In this document: positions 32,665 to 45,114 of the stretch, in pieces | Layout: each line of letters opens with the position of its first letter | Numbering within the stretch: the first letter of the stretch is position 1 | DNA from: Ambrosia x helenae | Lineage: Eukaryota; Streptophyta; Magnoliopsida; Asterales; Asteraceae | Length of the DNA stretch: 64,000 bases | Direction of reading: 5' to 3' | NCBI GenBank assembly: GCA_030844895.1 | Contig: CM061231.1 | Coordinates: forward strand, 27,289,149-27,353,148 | Notes under the pieces: model-generated | What the model was told of the DNA's origin: nothing | The model's database searches: none | Seen by the model: only the letters and a program-made list of their open reading frames with translations | Program-made: the position numbers and the translations under genes

Positions 32665-34134
32665 TAGGTGAAATTTGGATTACAGATCAAGGTGATTTGG
32701 ATGCAATTAAAGAACTTAGGAATGTTTATTGTTAATATGGATGTTGAATCATAACACCATTTCATGACCAAGTAAAACTCAAAATCATAAAATTGAATTT
32801 GGTTCTATACTCTGTCCTACCCAATAATGAAAATTTCACACCAATCAAATGAAATGATTCAAAAAACTAAACAGGGCACTTGAAATCTACAAACCAGCTC
32901 TTGGGATTCTTAAAATATGATAATGTTGTTAAGCGTTATGGTTCATCGTTGCTTTGGCAGGCAAATAATTTGTCGCGCGATAGCAAAAATACTTTATCAC
33001 ATTTGCTATAGAGAGTTTCAATTGTGGTACTGTGTTTAAATAATCAACATTAGCCGTATGTGCATATGTATATGGGCATGCATGCATATATTAATAGGTA
33101 TACACATAAATATAATTAACTAAAAGATATCTCAATAAACTTTTAAATATACATAATTAGCTAAATCTAAAAAAAATAATTAGGTTTAGAAAATGTAAAT
33201 ATGCATATTAGATATTAACTAGATTGCGCGCCCCACGCGTTGCGGCGGGGTAATTTAGCCTTTGTGATTTAGTCTTATAGGATTCGATCATATGCATTGA
33301 TATTTAACATTAACATTCCTGATTACATGCACTAAAATAGGTTTACAAAAGCCAAGTTATACTATGATAGTTTACATAGCTTTACAAAATGATAGTGGTT
33401 AATATAGCATGCTTCACAAAAAGAGGTTTTAGTAGGCCTTATAAAGAACCATGCTTGACAAAAGAGGTTGGATGAACTTCTCAAGATAGTATGCTACATA
33501 AAAGAAGTCTTGGTAGCGTTACGAAGAACCATGAACTTCTCAAAATAGCACGCTACATAAAAAAGTTCTTGGTTCAGAAAAGAGGTTACGTATGACGTTA
33601 AGCGGCATTCTAGTGATTGGTTTTCCTTGACTTGTAGCTTGCATATGCCAAAACCCAAAAAAAAATCTTACATAAGACTTTGTAGATGAAGAACATGCAC
33701 AAATGTTAGTTCAAAGGAAATTGCATGAGAAACAAAAAATGTTAGTTCAGAGGAAATTGCATGAGAAACAAAAAGTCGCCTCCTAATTTGAAAAACAAAA
33801 CCTAAAGTCAAATCAAAATAAGATTCTAAGCACTGATAAAACATTTCTTCCATTTCATAAGTTAACTTCATTTTTAAAATATGTGAGACATGAGAGATTT
33901 ACCATTTTTATAGCATAAAAGCACAAACACTTTAAGCAAACCGACAACTGAGATCCCAATAGGCCAATACTAAACAACAGAAGTGCAGGAAACCCCTAAT
34001 TCATAACAAAAGGAACAAACATTTTGATTATTAGGCTGTTAATGATATCTTTTGTATGCGCTAGTGTTTTCTCTAAACTTATTATGTCCTCTAATGTTTT
34101 TTTAATTACATTAAATAGGAAACACTTGACAAAC
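32665..34134. other. Gene-free interval with a Helitron-like end
   Basis: No gene recognised. 33690-33770 contains two copies of ATGTTAGTTCARAGGAAATT. 33430-33560 has repeated AGCATGCTACATAAAAGA-like phrases. Confidence 0.4.
33218..33250 (-). repeat. Helitron-like 3' terminus on the minus strand
   Basis: On the minus strand: CCCCGCCGCAACGCGTGGGG, a GC-rich imperfect hairpin, then a short spacer and CTAGT. A hairpin followed by CTRR is the Helitron 3' signature. The element would extend rightwards and its 5' end is not identified. Confidence 0.5.
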
Positions 34135-34372
34135 CAACTTAACTGCTGCCCAGTTGAACCATTAACCTGCTAAGCCAGTTGACCCATTAACCTGCTAACA
34201 CAGTTGACCCATTAACCTACTGACCCAGTTGACCCATTAACCTGCTGGCCTGACCCAGTTGACCTATTAACCTGTTGACCTAACCCAATTAACCCATTAA
34301 TTTGCTGACCTGGCCCAGTTTCCCCATTAACCTGCTGACTCGGTTGACCCATTATTGACCCATTAACCTACA
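34135..34372. repeat. Minisatellite, ~25-30-bp units
   Basis: About eight imperfect units of the type CAGTTGACCCATTAACCTGC plus TGACC, varying by small indels. Confidence 0.85.
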
Positions 34373-34559
34373 ACATATGCTGCATAAAAAAAAACAGCTT
34401 CCATCTGTTTGTGAACATATTTTATATTCTAATGTAGAGGAAATGAGTGGCTTTTTTTTCTTTTTTAAACCAACAAATGCTTTTAATGACTTGCTAATAA
34501 TCATGAGTCATATGCAGCAATAGAATCATGCGTCATATGCAGCAATAGAATCCTATTAG

Positions 34560-34645
34560 TTGAGGCGTTTCTAAATAAACGCCTCAAGTATTATAGTTAT
34601 GGCGTTTCAAAAGAAAAGCCATAACTATAATAGTTGAGGCGTTTT
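34560..34645. repeat. Pair of hairpins, CACTA-subterminal-like
   Basis: TTGAGGCGTTT (34560-34570) pairs with AAACGCCTCAA (34577-34587). TTATAGTTATGGC (34591-34603) pairs with GCCATAACTATAA (34618-34630). A third TTGAGGCGTTT follows. Such alternating inverted words are typical of subterminal regions of plant CACTA transposons, but no CACTA terminus is found nearby. Confidence 0.6.
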
Positions 34646-37623
34646 TTTTTTATACTATTTCAGTTTTTTTTTCTATTTTTTACTGTTTTTATTTAAACTT
34701 CAATACTTTCTAATCTAGCTTACTTCTTATCAATCAATAAATAATCCCAAAACACCAAAACTATATTATTTGATTACAACATATTTTTAACACCTCCTCT
34801 AGAAATGACTTGTTTTCTTCCCATTTATGATTTAACTCAAGAGTATTAATTTCCACACATCCATTTCTGGTAATATTAATTTCCGATTTAGCAACAGAAG
34901 TCAAGCAGTGAACCACTGAGAATTCCTTGTTTCCTTCCCATTAACTCAAGAGTATTCATGTTCACACATCTATTTTTTATTTCCAAACCGGCAGAGAATA
35001 TAATTTATTTTATATTGTATAAAAGTTCCACCGTGTTTTAAAATAAAAGTTTTATAAAAGTTTACCATATATGTTCTATTAGAAGTAAAACTTATTCACC
35101 ATTCTAAAGTTAAATGTTTCACCATTTTTTTAACCCATTTCATCATTTAATGTTTCAACCCTCATATAAACACCTAATTCCTACACACATTAATCACACA
35201 CACAACACACATTACACTGTTCCGATCGTAACAACATGTCCCCGGCTACCGGATTAACATACCAAAGGCTACATAACGAAGGCGTCGAACACTACGACTA
35301 CAGAAGCTATCTGCTCTAGTTTAATAACCCATGAATGTTGAATCAATCCAAGAATTCCAAACCTCAAACGATCCCTCACTACTCTTGTATACGCATTAAC
35401 CTAGTCACCGAATGACAATCCTCACACATCTTAAGATTTTTCGTCACCCGAATAGGTGTTCCAGGCGATGTACTGATCAGTCCGAATGCGATAGCAAGCT
35501 TTTCGGTATGTCGCCATAGCACTAAGTGCATAACACATCATACATTCACAATACACATGGTTATGGTATCATGGGGATTGACTTTATGGTTAATGATAAT
35601 CACAAATTTAAGATCCAAATTCTGATTTGTTCACTAACACCATCTCTATCATTCACATATTACCTGGGTGCTTGTTCTACCTTTTTTTCATGACACAATT
35701 TCTTTTCTAGTTCTGCGTTTTTATCTCTTATCTTTATGTAATATTAATTTAATTGGCTATACTTCTTATGGCGGCTCAATTTTGTCAACAAATATTTTAG
35801 ACAATTGTTGGTCCTTTTATTGGATTGCGAAAGCCACATCCTTGACAGATTATGGAGCTACCCTGCTTACATAGCCCTCTAACTCCAGTTTTACAATCAT
35901 CTCCTACACCATCTCGTAAATCTGTCGCGCTCGAGGATGGTTGGAATCCCTATTTTTGAACACGTGAACAGTCCTGTCTACGTCGAGTGTACTTCAGCCC
36001 GTGGTGTTTTTTACGCTATTTCTTTCATCAAGGTCCTAACTTTCTCGACGTCTTCCCACTCCAATCCCACATCAACCATCCCCTGTTTATTAAAAACAGA
36101 ATCTGTATCCTAAATTGCCCTGTTCCTCAATACGAATCTGTAACTCATATTAGTCGATTTGTAAGATGGAACCGGACGCCATTGTTCTTCCTATGGGTTC
36201 GTTTTTTTTCCATCCCTACACTAAACTTAAAAACCTAAATCTAGTTATAACTTACAACATTCATGACATTGACTCCCATATATAATATACAATACCATCA
36301 AATGATAAGACTATTCGTGTCCATACCATCGAATGAGATCTAAACATTTATAAACATTCCCAAAGAGATCAAGTTATAATAGTAGGCAGTAGCGTATTTT
36401 TTGTTTCATTTTTATAGGTATCTTATGACTATGTATTTCTTTTATATTTATCTCTTATATTAGTTTACTTACTAACTGCAGGCTGGAATTGTCCATGCCT
36501 TTCTTCCTACGTTAAAATAACCAAACGCACGTTCATCTCCTAACCTAATCTGCAACCTAACCAAAAGTCCCCAAAACACAGAAGTAAACTGCTAAAAAAC
36601 AAACAGCAACAAAGCAACAATTAAGAAAACAAAGAGAAATCAAAGAGAAACTCGCCTTCAAAAGCTTCCACAAACAACAATCTAACAAAGACACACAAAC
36701 ACTGAAACAAACACACTACAACAAATTACAATAAAGCATAAAAAATTCACAATACGGAACATATATGTATATACAATAACAATTCAGCACATATACTGTT
36801 CACATACTATATTGTAAACAATAATACCTTACTAATTTGATTACCCGGACAGAATGATGAGACAATGAAACCAAACCCTGCACAATTCAGAAACTAAAAC
36901 TTAAGAACGGGAAGAAGAAAAAAAAAACGAAATCAAGATTTTAGTCTTTGATACCTTCAATCGGTTGGAAGAGTATGAGAAGAAGGGCTGTTCAAATGTT
37001 TCTGAGATCTTGAAAGATAAAGAAGCAGTCGACGGTAAGGTGGAAGCATGAGTCGATGGTAAGGTGGAAGCATGGTCCAGGGAATGCAGAAAAAGGCACA
37101 GAGGAGTAAAAAATTGAAGTACAACCTTATCCCAAACATACAACTCTTAAAGCATAACTTACAACAAACAAAAGCATGTGCAACCCTTAAAGCACAACTT
37201 ACATATGACCATTGCACAAAGCCTTTGGTTTTTAGAATATTATAAATTATAGGTAAATTTCTTTTAAAAACCTTGACTGCATCAATTCAGCCAAAAACAC
37301 CTGATACATATTATATATCCACGTGATATTAACATTTATGTTAATAACAAAAAAACTCCATAATTTGAAGGGGTTATTTTTAATAAGTGTGAAAAAATAA
37401 AATATAAAAACACTAAATTTGGTGTTCATAGAATACATAATAAAGTTTGTACACTTTAGTCAAACATAAACAAAATTTCCTAATTTGAAGGGGTGGGAAA
37501 ATCATTAGTTTTAAAATTTAAACCATATATTAACCTACTAAAGTTTATCTTATAAATACACTTGGTGAAATCTCGTGCGATGCACAGGAAGACTATATCA
37601 TCTTTTATGGTCTGTTTACTAAA
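34646..37623. other. Three kilobases without a recognised gene
   Basis: An ATG-initiated stretch at 35235-35318 (MSPATGLTYQRL, then a stop) resembles a broken first exon after a CA-rich leader, but I cannot identify it. 37020-37075 has a 24-bp tandem duplication (GTCGATGGTAAGGTGGAAGC). The rest is AT-rich with no recognisable domain. Confidence 0.4.
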
Positions 37624-37864
37624 GATCAAATTAAGAAGTCAAGCATCTGTTGCAAGCAAAGTCTGTTTACTAAGGTCTGTTCCAGAGCAGTGGGTCTGTT
37701 AAGGAGATCTGTCTGAAACAGCTGTTGCAAGCAAACTGTTGAAGCATCATCTGTTTGAAGCAACAGCTGTTTCAGACACATCTCCTTAACAGACCCACTG
37801 CTCTAGAACAGACCTTAGTAAACAGACTTTGCTTGCAACAGATGCTTTAATTCTTGATTTGGAA
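37624..37864. repeat. Long near-perfect inverted repeat (hairpin)
   Basis: 88-bp arms at 37641-37728 and 37760-37847 are reverse complements with two mismatches, around a 31-bp loop. A weaker match extends outward to about 37624 and 37864. The arm begins AAGCATCTGTTGCAAGCAAA. It could be a foldback MITE or a locus for hairpin small RNAs. No reading frame is present. Confidence 0.9.
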
Positions 37865-38965
37865 AGATAATAAAATGCTTGTTTTTTTTTTCATTTTTTG
37901 TATAACACCATAGTACTTGTTGGAAAGATAATAAAAACGCTCATTAATTTGGTGTAATTTTTTTTCAAAAAAAATGTCATTTAAAAAGTTATTAACGTTT
38001 AAAAATCATGGGGGAAAGTGCATGTGCTATGCACATGAGAGAGAAAAAAATAATTTAATAGTAGATGGAGTATCCATGACCCATTTAATTGACCCGATAA
38101 AATGAGCAGGAAAAACTTAGTTAGCTGGCCTGAGAATATGCCATGTGTCCCACATTGCTTTCATTTATATATTATAGAAGATAGTAATACACACCTATTT
38201 CACTTGCAAAAATACTTAGACATGGATCTAAATATGAATTCAAAGGTCGGAGCTTCTAAGGTTGGTTTATGGTTTTCATTCGTTAGTTTATGGTTTTCAT
38301 TCGGTCCATTTTACTAATTAGACCCTTTTATACATATTTAGTTATGTAAATGTTAGCTTCTTGGTTTTGCAGATTAATTTAGATGAAAAACATATGGAAC
38401 AGAACAAACCAATAGCCATACAAGCGTCTAAAGTAGCGTATAAGGTTGTATTTATTAATGTTTACTTTTTAATATTAACATGGTTGTTATTTTATGTGGT
38501 ATATTGTTGTGTTTTATTGCAGGATAATGATGATAATAGTGTTGAGATTATTTGCTACAGTGCAATGTTTAGTCCCAACAAATCTAATCTCAACATGAAT
38601 TTAGTGAAAAGGTAATATCAATACTTATTTCATCTTCTACTATTATTAAATATTTTTAATTTTTTAAGGATCGGATGCATGAAACTAATAGGAAGAGGTC
38701 CAAGAGACTTTTTGAATGGAAATTGAGTTAAGTTATTGATCTAGACAATTCTGATGAAAATGACAAAGAAAACGCATTTGATGATACTTCAGATTTAAAC
38801 ACTAACTGAAACTCCCTAAGATACCAAGTGTGTCAATTCAGAAGTGCAACAAATTTCATGTGGTTTAATATTACATGTTTCTTTAAAAGTTGTGTTACTT
38901 TTAGTATCGTATTTTATTTTGTTCATTCCAGTAACTTTTCATTTAATTTAGTTAGTTATGATCAA
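37865..38965. other. Interval with possible unrecognised exon remnants
   Basis: 38371-38444 (KHMEQNKPIAIQASKVAYK) and 38523-38611 (DNDDNSVEIICYSAMFSPNK) sit between GT..AG-like borders, and 38666-38800 has an acidic KRSKRLFEW/DLDNSDENDKEN stretch broken by stops. I cannot assign these. Confidence 0.3.
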
Positions 38966-39361
38966 TGTTGCAAAAGTCGCTAGGCGGCCCCTAGTCGGCT
39001 GACTGGGGAGTTGGGTGTACTCGGAGTACTCGGATACGGTAAATATAAAGAAAATTAATTATTGGATATAATATATGTATCAAAATAAGCATAATTCATG
39101 TCAAATACGCATGATTTTTTAAAGATACATGTTTAAAAATTCTATTTTTTCCGAGTACAAGGCCGAGTAGGCCGAGTACAGGGCCGAGTAGGACGAGTAC
39201 AGGGCCGAGTAGGACGAAGATGACTGATTTTGACCACTGAGTACAGGTCCGAGTAGGCCGCCGCCGACTAGTTTGGCCGAGTAGGAAAAAGTCGCCTCGG
39301 AGGGGTTCCGAGGTCCGAGTAGTCGCCGAGTACAAGGCCGAGTAGGCCGACTTTTACAACA
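38966..39361. mobile_element. Small element with inverted ends and a CCGAGTA-rich tandem interior
   Basis: TGTTGCAAAAGTCG at 38966-38979 and its inverted counterpart (TGTTGTAAAAGTCG) at 39348-39361 bound ~400 bp. The interior right half is a ~21-bp tandem array (GCCGAGTAGGACGAGTACAG). The ends resemble a common plant MITE family. I could not confirm a target-site duplication. Confidence 0.6.
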
Positions 39362-39449
39362 CTGGTTACAAGACATGTGTAACGCTTATAACGTATATCC
39401 ACCGCAATTATGCTAAAACAAATATTATAAGAATTTGAAATAAGTATCA

Positions 39450-39495
39450 CAATGCAAAGTGTCGCTAACGCCGCATCGTGTGGGTTTTCTACTAG
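39450..39495 (+). repeat. Possible Helitron-type 3' terminus, family A copy 2
   Basis: CAATGCAAAGTGTCGCTAAC, then CGCCGCATCGTGTGGG and TTTTCTACTAG. It is homologous to 9545-9591. Confidence 0.4.
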
Positions 39496-39630
39496 CTTGT
39501 ATGTATGAAGGTAGAATTAGTTAGGTAAAGCAATAGCAATAGCAATGAAGACGTGTTTTAGAGTTTGGTAGGTAACCAAGATGTGGGGTGACTGACTGAC
39601 TTCCTGTAATGCTAAAAAACAAAAACACCA

Positions 39631-40284
39631 TTTTTTTTTTCAATTCAATTAAAGTGCGTTCATATAATTAAAACAAAAGACGAAAGTTACATCATAATAG
39701 CAGGTAAACGGGCAACAAGCTGCGCCGCTACCCCTTTTTGAATTGCAAACCCTAGTCTACTAAAGACAAAACCTTGCCCCCCTGGGGATGAAACATTGCT
39801 GTGGACGACCCGTTGAACCCTGGTCAAGAAACGAATAGCTTCTGGCGCCAGGGAGCCAAAGGTGTCGAAGGCCAGAGGGATAAAGACATGTTGGTTATCT
39901 GCACAAGCTTTAGCGTGTTTATCTACTTTCTTTGATTCCGCCTTTCTTGATGCTTGCCCAGCTACGAACCCTGTTTCCCTTAACCCAACCAGCGGAGATA
40001 CCCCGGTGAGGTCCACACAGGCATGTTTCCCCCTCTCCCAACCAAAGACAAGCAGATCTGCTGGTCGCAGGGTGGATCTCCCTTCCGTGGGGTCTGTGAG
40101 GAAATTTACCGGGGCCTCCTTTTTGGCAGAGATCCCAGCTCTTCTCAAGATATCCCACAAAACGTCCCTCACCCAGTCATGCCGATATTTGAAACCAGGG
40201 AGCTCCTTGCAATGAATTGCATGCTCCCCGTATTTATCCATGCAAGTTTTACGGCAGATGGGGCATGTTTCATCTTCCATGTTT
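39631..40284 (-). pseudogene. 3' fragment of the non-LTR RT element (C-terminal 197 aa open)
   Basis: The minus-strand frame 40280-39687 is open and encodes the C-terminal part of the same family as 14.7-17.8 kb. It starts at the zinc-like MEDETCPICRKTCMDKYGEH, continues with AGISAKKEAPVNFLTDPTEG, LRPADLLVFGWERGKHACVD, NQHVFIPLAFDTFGSLAPEA and GFAIQKGVAAQLVARLPAIM, then a stop. A poly-A run at about 39640-39631 (minus strand) follows, as expected for target-primed reverse transcription with severe 5' truncation. It is a conserved but isolated C-terminus and not an independent gene. I could not fix a target duplication. Confidence 0.82.
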
Positions 40285-40457
40285 CAATTAACCCCAATCT
40301 ATTATCTCATCCTCAACATAAATTACTTTTTTTTTTAAGATGGTAAGCATTTAAAAAAACATCTTAAAGATGGTAAGAATTTTTTATTTATAGAAAGGAT
40401 GTGTATATAAATTAAAAAATAAATAATTAACATTAGATTAGAATAGAATATTAGATG

Positions 40458-40485
40458 GAGGTGAGGTGAGGTGAGGTGAGGTGAG
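40458..40485. repeat. (GAGGT)n microsatellite upstream of the kinase gene
   Basis: Five perfect GGTGA/GAGGT units about 200 bp upstream of the kinase start codon. Confidence 0.8.
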
Positions 40486-40686
40486 TATAGCTTTGGATTC
40501 TTGGTGAAGATCGTGCCTGCCAGCCAGCTTTTCCCAAGAGCGAAAATGCCGACCATACTCTTTTACTAAAAAATTAATATAATTAAACCTTTTTCTTCAT
40601 TCCCCTCTCTCTCTCTTTTTTTATAGTAATAAAAAACAAACAGAAAAGTTGGATAAAGTAGCAGAAGCAATTTGTTTCCGGTGAAG

Positions 40687-41065
40687 ATGAAGATGAAGAT
40701 GAGGAGGGTGGTTTTGCTGTTGGTCTTCGTTTTTCTTGTCTTGGGTCCAAGCTCCACCAATGCTGACACAGATCCATCTCATGGTTTATCTCTTTCTTTC
40801 TTTCTTTCTTGATTTATTGATTGATTAGGAGGACATTATTATTCTATTCAATTCATTTGTTTGTTTGTTTGTTTGTTTAGCCTCTGCTCTGAGGGTTATG
40901 TACCAAAGCTTGAACTCCCCTGGGCAGCTCACTAAATGGACTTCCAATGGCGGGGATCCATGTGGAGACAACTGGAAAGGTCTTAAATGTGAAGCTTCAA
41001 GAGTCACAGAGATGTACGTATCTATTATGCTTTCTTTCTTTCTTTCATTCATACATCCACCCACA

Positions 41066-41132
<67 letters not shown>

Positions 41133-44100
41133 TTCCCTTCCCTGCTCTTGTTTGTTTGTTTCAGCAACCTATCTGGTCTTGGCCTCTCTGGCAACTTAGG
41201 CTATCAGCTTACAAGTTTGACATCATTAACCAACTTGTAACTACTACAAAATGCCCATCTTCTTCATACCTTTACCTTACTTGTGTTTATTTATTTTATT
41301 TAGTTATAAATAAATGTTTCTGCTACTAACTGCAGTGATATAAGCAACAATAATCTTGGTAACCAGATACCTTATAATCTTCCTCCAAACTTGCACAGAT
41401 TGTATGTTTTTTCCTTTCCCCTCCCCTCCAGCTTTCATCATCAATCAATCAATTTTCTTTCCATTTCTCATTTCGTTTCGTATTGCTTGCAGGAATATAG
41501 CTGGATGTGGTTTCAGTGGCAACCTTCCATATTCCATATCGCTCATGACTTCTCTAAAATACTTGTAACCTTTCTTTCTTTTGGGCTATAATATCACATA
41601 TGATGTTTATTGTTTTTCTTTTTTATCCCAGAAATGTTGCTCGCAATCAACTTAATGGCGACTTGCAAGATATGTTTGGAAAGCTTTCAGCTTTATCCAC
41701 ATTGTATACCCCTTCCATATCCCAATTAACTTACACCAACTCTTTTTTTTTTATCATCTTATTAGGGCAAAGGCAATTAACTTTTTCTTATGCTTCCTTC
41801 AGGGATCTATCTTTTAATTCTTTAACGGGTGCTCTTCCTCAAAGCTTCACCTCACTCTCCAGTGCAACCGATATGTAAGTTTAAATTAAAGATTGATGAT
41901 TCACCATTTGTAATACAACCTACATTCAATGTTGCCAAACTATTCTCATGTCATGTGCAGTGGAAATTAACAGAAAACAAAGGAATAACACAACTAACTA
42001 TTCCAACACTTGTTATAAGATATGATGATTATTGTTGTGTGTTTCGGTTTGGACAGAAAAACAAAGTCAGAAACTTGTAACTTTCGAATTCAAAGTGGAT
42101 TGTTTTGGAATGAACAATCTTTATAACCACATAATTGTACATTGATGTTCTATATATACTAAACTAACAGGCATGTCCCTTTTGACAGTTTACAAACAAC
42201 CGGTGCAATGTTTCCCGCCAAATAACTGATTTTAACTGTCAAGGGCAATATGGTCTTTTCAGTCTTGAGTCGCGCTTCTTGTCTTTGTCTCTTGTGGCTG
42301 CAGTTTTTCTGATCCGAATGCAGCCGAATTGTTTGATTATCTTTCTTATTTAACTATCATACTATGATCCTAATTAGTGTTCTCTATCCAGAAGAGGGTG
42401 GCGGCGCAGCTTGTTGCCCGCCTACCTGCTATTCTTATGTAATTTGCCCCATTTTGTTGAAATGAAAATACATGTTAAAAAAAAAGAGGAAGATATAATA
42501 AAAAAATTACAATAATAACTAGAGTTTAGTTTATAATTTCAACATTGAAACCTTAAGGCCCATCTAGTAGGACCAGGCCAACACTACAAAATACAGTAAA
42601 CTAACCTTAACTACACAAGTATTTATCAAAGAAAGAAAAATAAATCATCTGGTCTGGCTGGTATTCCCTTCTTCTTTTAATGCAGGTATTTACAAAACAA
42701 CCAGTTTACAGGAACTATCGATGTCCTTGCTGATCTTCCCCTTAAAAACCTGTGAGTAATACAATCCACTATTTAACCCAAACCATTTCGTTTCTGTATA
42801 TTATCTTACTTGCATTTCTGTTTTATAGGAATGTTGCCAATAACAAATTCAGCGGTTGGGTTCCTAGTCAGTTGAAAAACATAAATCTGCAGTAAGCTTC
42901 TCGCTTTAAAAGCTATATATATGTGTGTGTGTGTGTGATATCCGTTTAAATGTTAAATAAATAATTTGCATGACAGGAAGGACGGTAACTCTTGGAACTC
43001 AGGGACCGCACCCCCACCTCCACCGGGAACACCGGCAGCTGGTCGAAACCGCCAACCGAGTGGCCATAGGAGCCCGCCTGCAAACAATTCTAGTGATGGT
43101 GGCAAGAAATCTGGGATCAGTGGTGGAGCTATTGCAGGGATCGTGATATCCATTTTGGTTGTTGGTGCTGTCATTGCATTCTTTTTATTAAAGAAAAGAT
43201 CCAAAAAATCGCATACCGACATCGAGAAAATGGAGAACCAGCCTTTTACTCCTCTTGCCTCACAGCCACAGGGAGTTCAAGGTACAAAACTGGGATATAT
43301 GAACTACATCTATTTTCAGTTCAGTGAGATCTTATATATATTTCTCGATGTATGTATCTTTTGCATATCTTTATGCTATATTACATTGTTCTAGCAGAAA
43401 TGAAGTCTATTCAAGCTTCCTCAAATGAAAACATAAAATCATTTGAAATTCCGCCTGCAACTAGTCTCAAACCACCACCAATGGAACGCCATAAATCATT
43501 TGATGATGATGATGATTTCTCAGCAAAACCTGTGGTCCCCAAGAAGACAAGTGTAGCTCCTACAAATGCCATATCATATTCAATAGCAGATCTTCAAATA
43601 GCTACAGACAGCTTTAGTGCTGATAACCTTGTTGGCGAGGGGTCCATTGGACGTGTTTTCCGAGCTCAGTTTGAAGATGGAAAGGTATAGTATTTTATTT
43701 TATTTTCCCTGGTTAATGAATGAATGACCTCTGGTTCTCAATGTGAAACTCACTTGTTTGTAGGTTGTTGCTGTTAAAAAGATAAATTCATCAGCTCTAA
43801 GTGGTGATTTGTCAGAAAATTTCATTGATGTAGTTTCAGATATTGCAAGGTTACGCCACCCGAATGTGACAGAGCTTGTCGGGTATTGCTGTGAGCATGG
43901 ACAGCATCTGCTAGTCTATAAGTTTCTTCAAAATGGTTCACTCTATGATTTCCTGCACCTGTCAGATGAATACACCAGCAAGCCATTAACGTGGAATAAC
44001 CGCGTGAAGATTGCTTTAGGGGCAGCACGTGCGTTGGAGTAAGTTGGTCTATAGTGTTCCTGCAAGTTCAGTTTTTGTCCATGTTTTCTCATTACTTTTT

Positions 44101-44895
44101 TTTTTTTTTTTTGCAGATATCTACATGAAGTATGCTCACCATCTTGTTATTCATAAAAGTATAAAATCTGGCAACATTTTGCTGGACTCAGAGCTCAATC
44201 CTCAGATATCTGACTGTGGTTTAGCAAGCCTTGTTCCAGATGCAGATCAGGTATGGTATGGTATGGTTTGGAATTTGGTCTGTTTGGCTGGCCATCATCA
44301 ATACCCCTTGTTATATGACACTTTCATGTTGTTGCAGGAATGTGCCCCAGAGGTTTCAATGTCCGGTCAGTACACAGTAAAAAGTGACGTCTATGGTTTT
44401 GGTGTCACCATGTTGGAACTGCTCACAGGAAGAAAACCATTTGATAGGTAAACTATAGCAACCTTTATTTATGGGATAAGAGACTTGTTCTTAATTTATG
44501 GCATGTGTTGTGTACAGCTTAAGGACAAGATCTGAGCAGTCTTTAGTCCGATGGGCAACACCTCAGCTTCATGACATTGATGCCCTTGCCAAGATGGTTG
44601 ATCCTGCACTCAAAGGACTCTATCCAGTTAAATCTCTCTCGAGGTTTGCAGATGTAATTGCTCTATGTGTACAGGTAAGTTTTGAAGTTGCTGTGCTCTT
44701 AGCTTTGAGATGATAATATTATTAGATGATGATTGACTGATTGTGGGTTGATGTCAGCCTGAGCCAGAGTTCCGACCACCCATGTCAGAAGTGGTGGAGG
44801 CATTGGTTAGACTTGTGCAGAGGACAGACATGAGCAAGAGAACAGTTGGTAATGAATCACGTCACGGCAACAGCCAGGAGTCATTTGAACCTTGA
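40687..44895 (+). CDS. STRUBBELIG-receptor-family-like LRR kinase (SRF6/7 type), 1-bp frameshift in exon 13
   Basis: Plasma-membrane LRR receptor-like kinase. SRFs act in tissue morphogenesis and cell-wall or immune signalling, and most are atypical kinases. Sixteen exons: 40687-40783, 40881-41013, 41165-41236, 41336-41401, 41493-41564, 41632-41703, 41803-41874, 42686-42751, 42829-42891, 42977-43281, 43395-43684, 43764-44038, 44117-44250, 44338-44447, 44518-44674, 44758-44895. Domains in order: signal peptide, N-terminal WTSNGGDPCGDNWKGLKC, LRRs in mostly 72-bp exons, Pro-rich linker, transmembrane IAGIVISILVVGAVIAFFLL, then kinase (GEGSIGRVFRAQF, VAVKK). HRD and DFG are replaced by HKS and SDCG, as in the family. 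An extra T at about 44144 (CCATCTTGTTATTC) shifts the frame in exon 13. Without it the exons total 707 codons. The activation segment also lacks about ten residues before APEVSMSGQYT. It may be a recent pseudogene or a sequencing error. Confidence 0.9.
41066..41131. repeat. (TTA)n microsatellite in kinase intron 2
   Basis: About 21 trinucleotide units, upstream of the exon 3 acceptor. Confidence 0.9.
42378..42485 (+). mobile_element. Extreme 3' fragment of the RT element in kinase intron 7
   Basis: FSIQKRVAAQLVARLPAILM then a stop (42382-42441), a ~30-bp tail and an A-run at 42477-42485. It matches the C-terminus of the copy at 39.7 kb. Intron 7 is about 810 bp, while most introns of this gene are about 100 bp, which fits an insertion. 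Confidence 0.8.
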
Positions 44896-45114
44896 ACAGA
44901 ATTAATTAACATGCCGGTTTTTTTCTAATTTTGTGTAATGTTGTTTGTAAAATGAAAAAGAAAAGGGTGTTTGGAAGTTGAAATTTGTTGATTAGTTTCT
45001 GGTGTTGCTTTGTATGAATGTTATTCAGATACCCGCCCATGTTGTCATTCACAGATGAGGGATGTTCTTGATTCAAATTAATTTATATTTTTTTAAGACC
45101 TGACCTAGGCTGGA

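Noticed and set aside
36901..37217. Minus-strand frames with hydrophobic start as a secreted protein
   Set aside because: The sequence contains a simple 24-bp tandem duplication, has no recognisable domain, and two frames compete equally.
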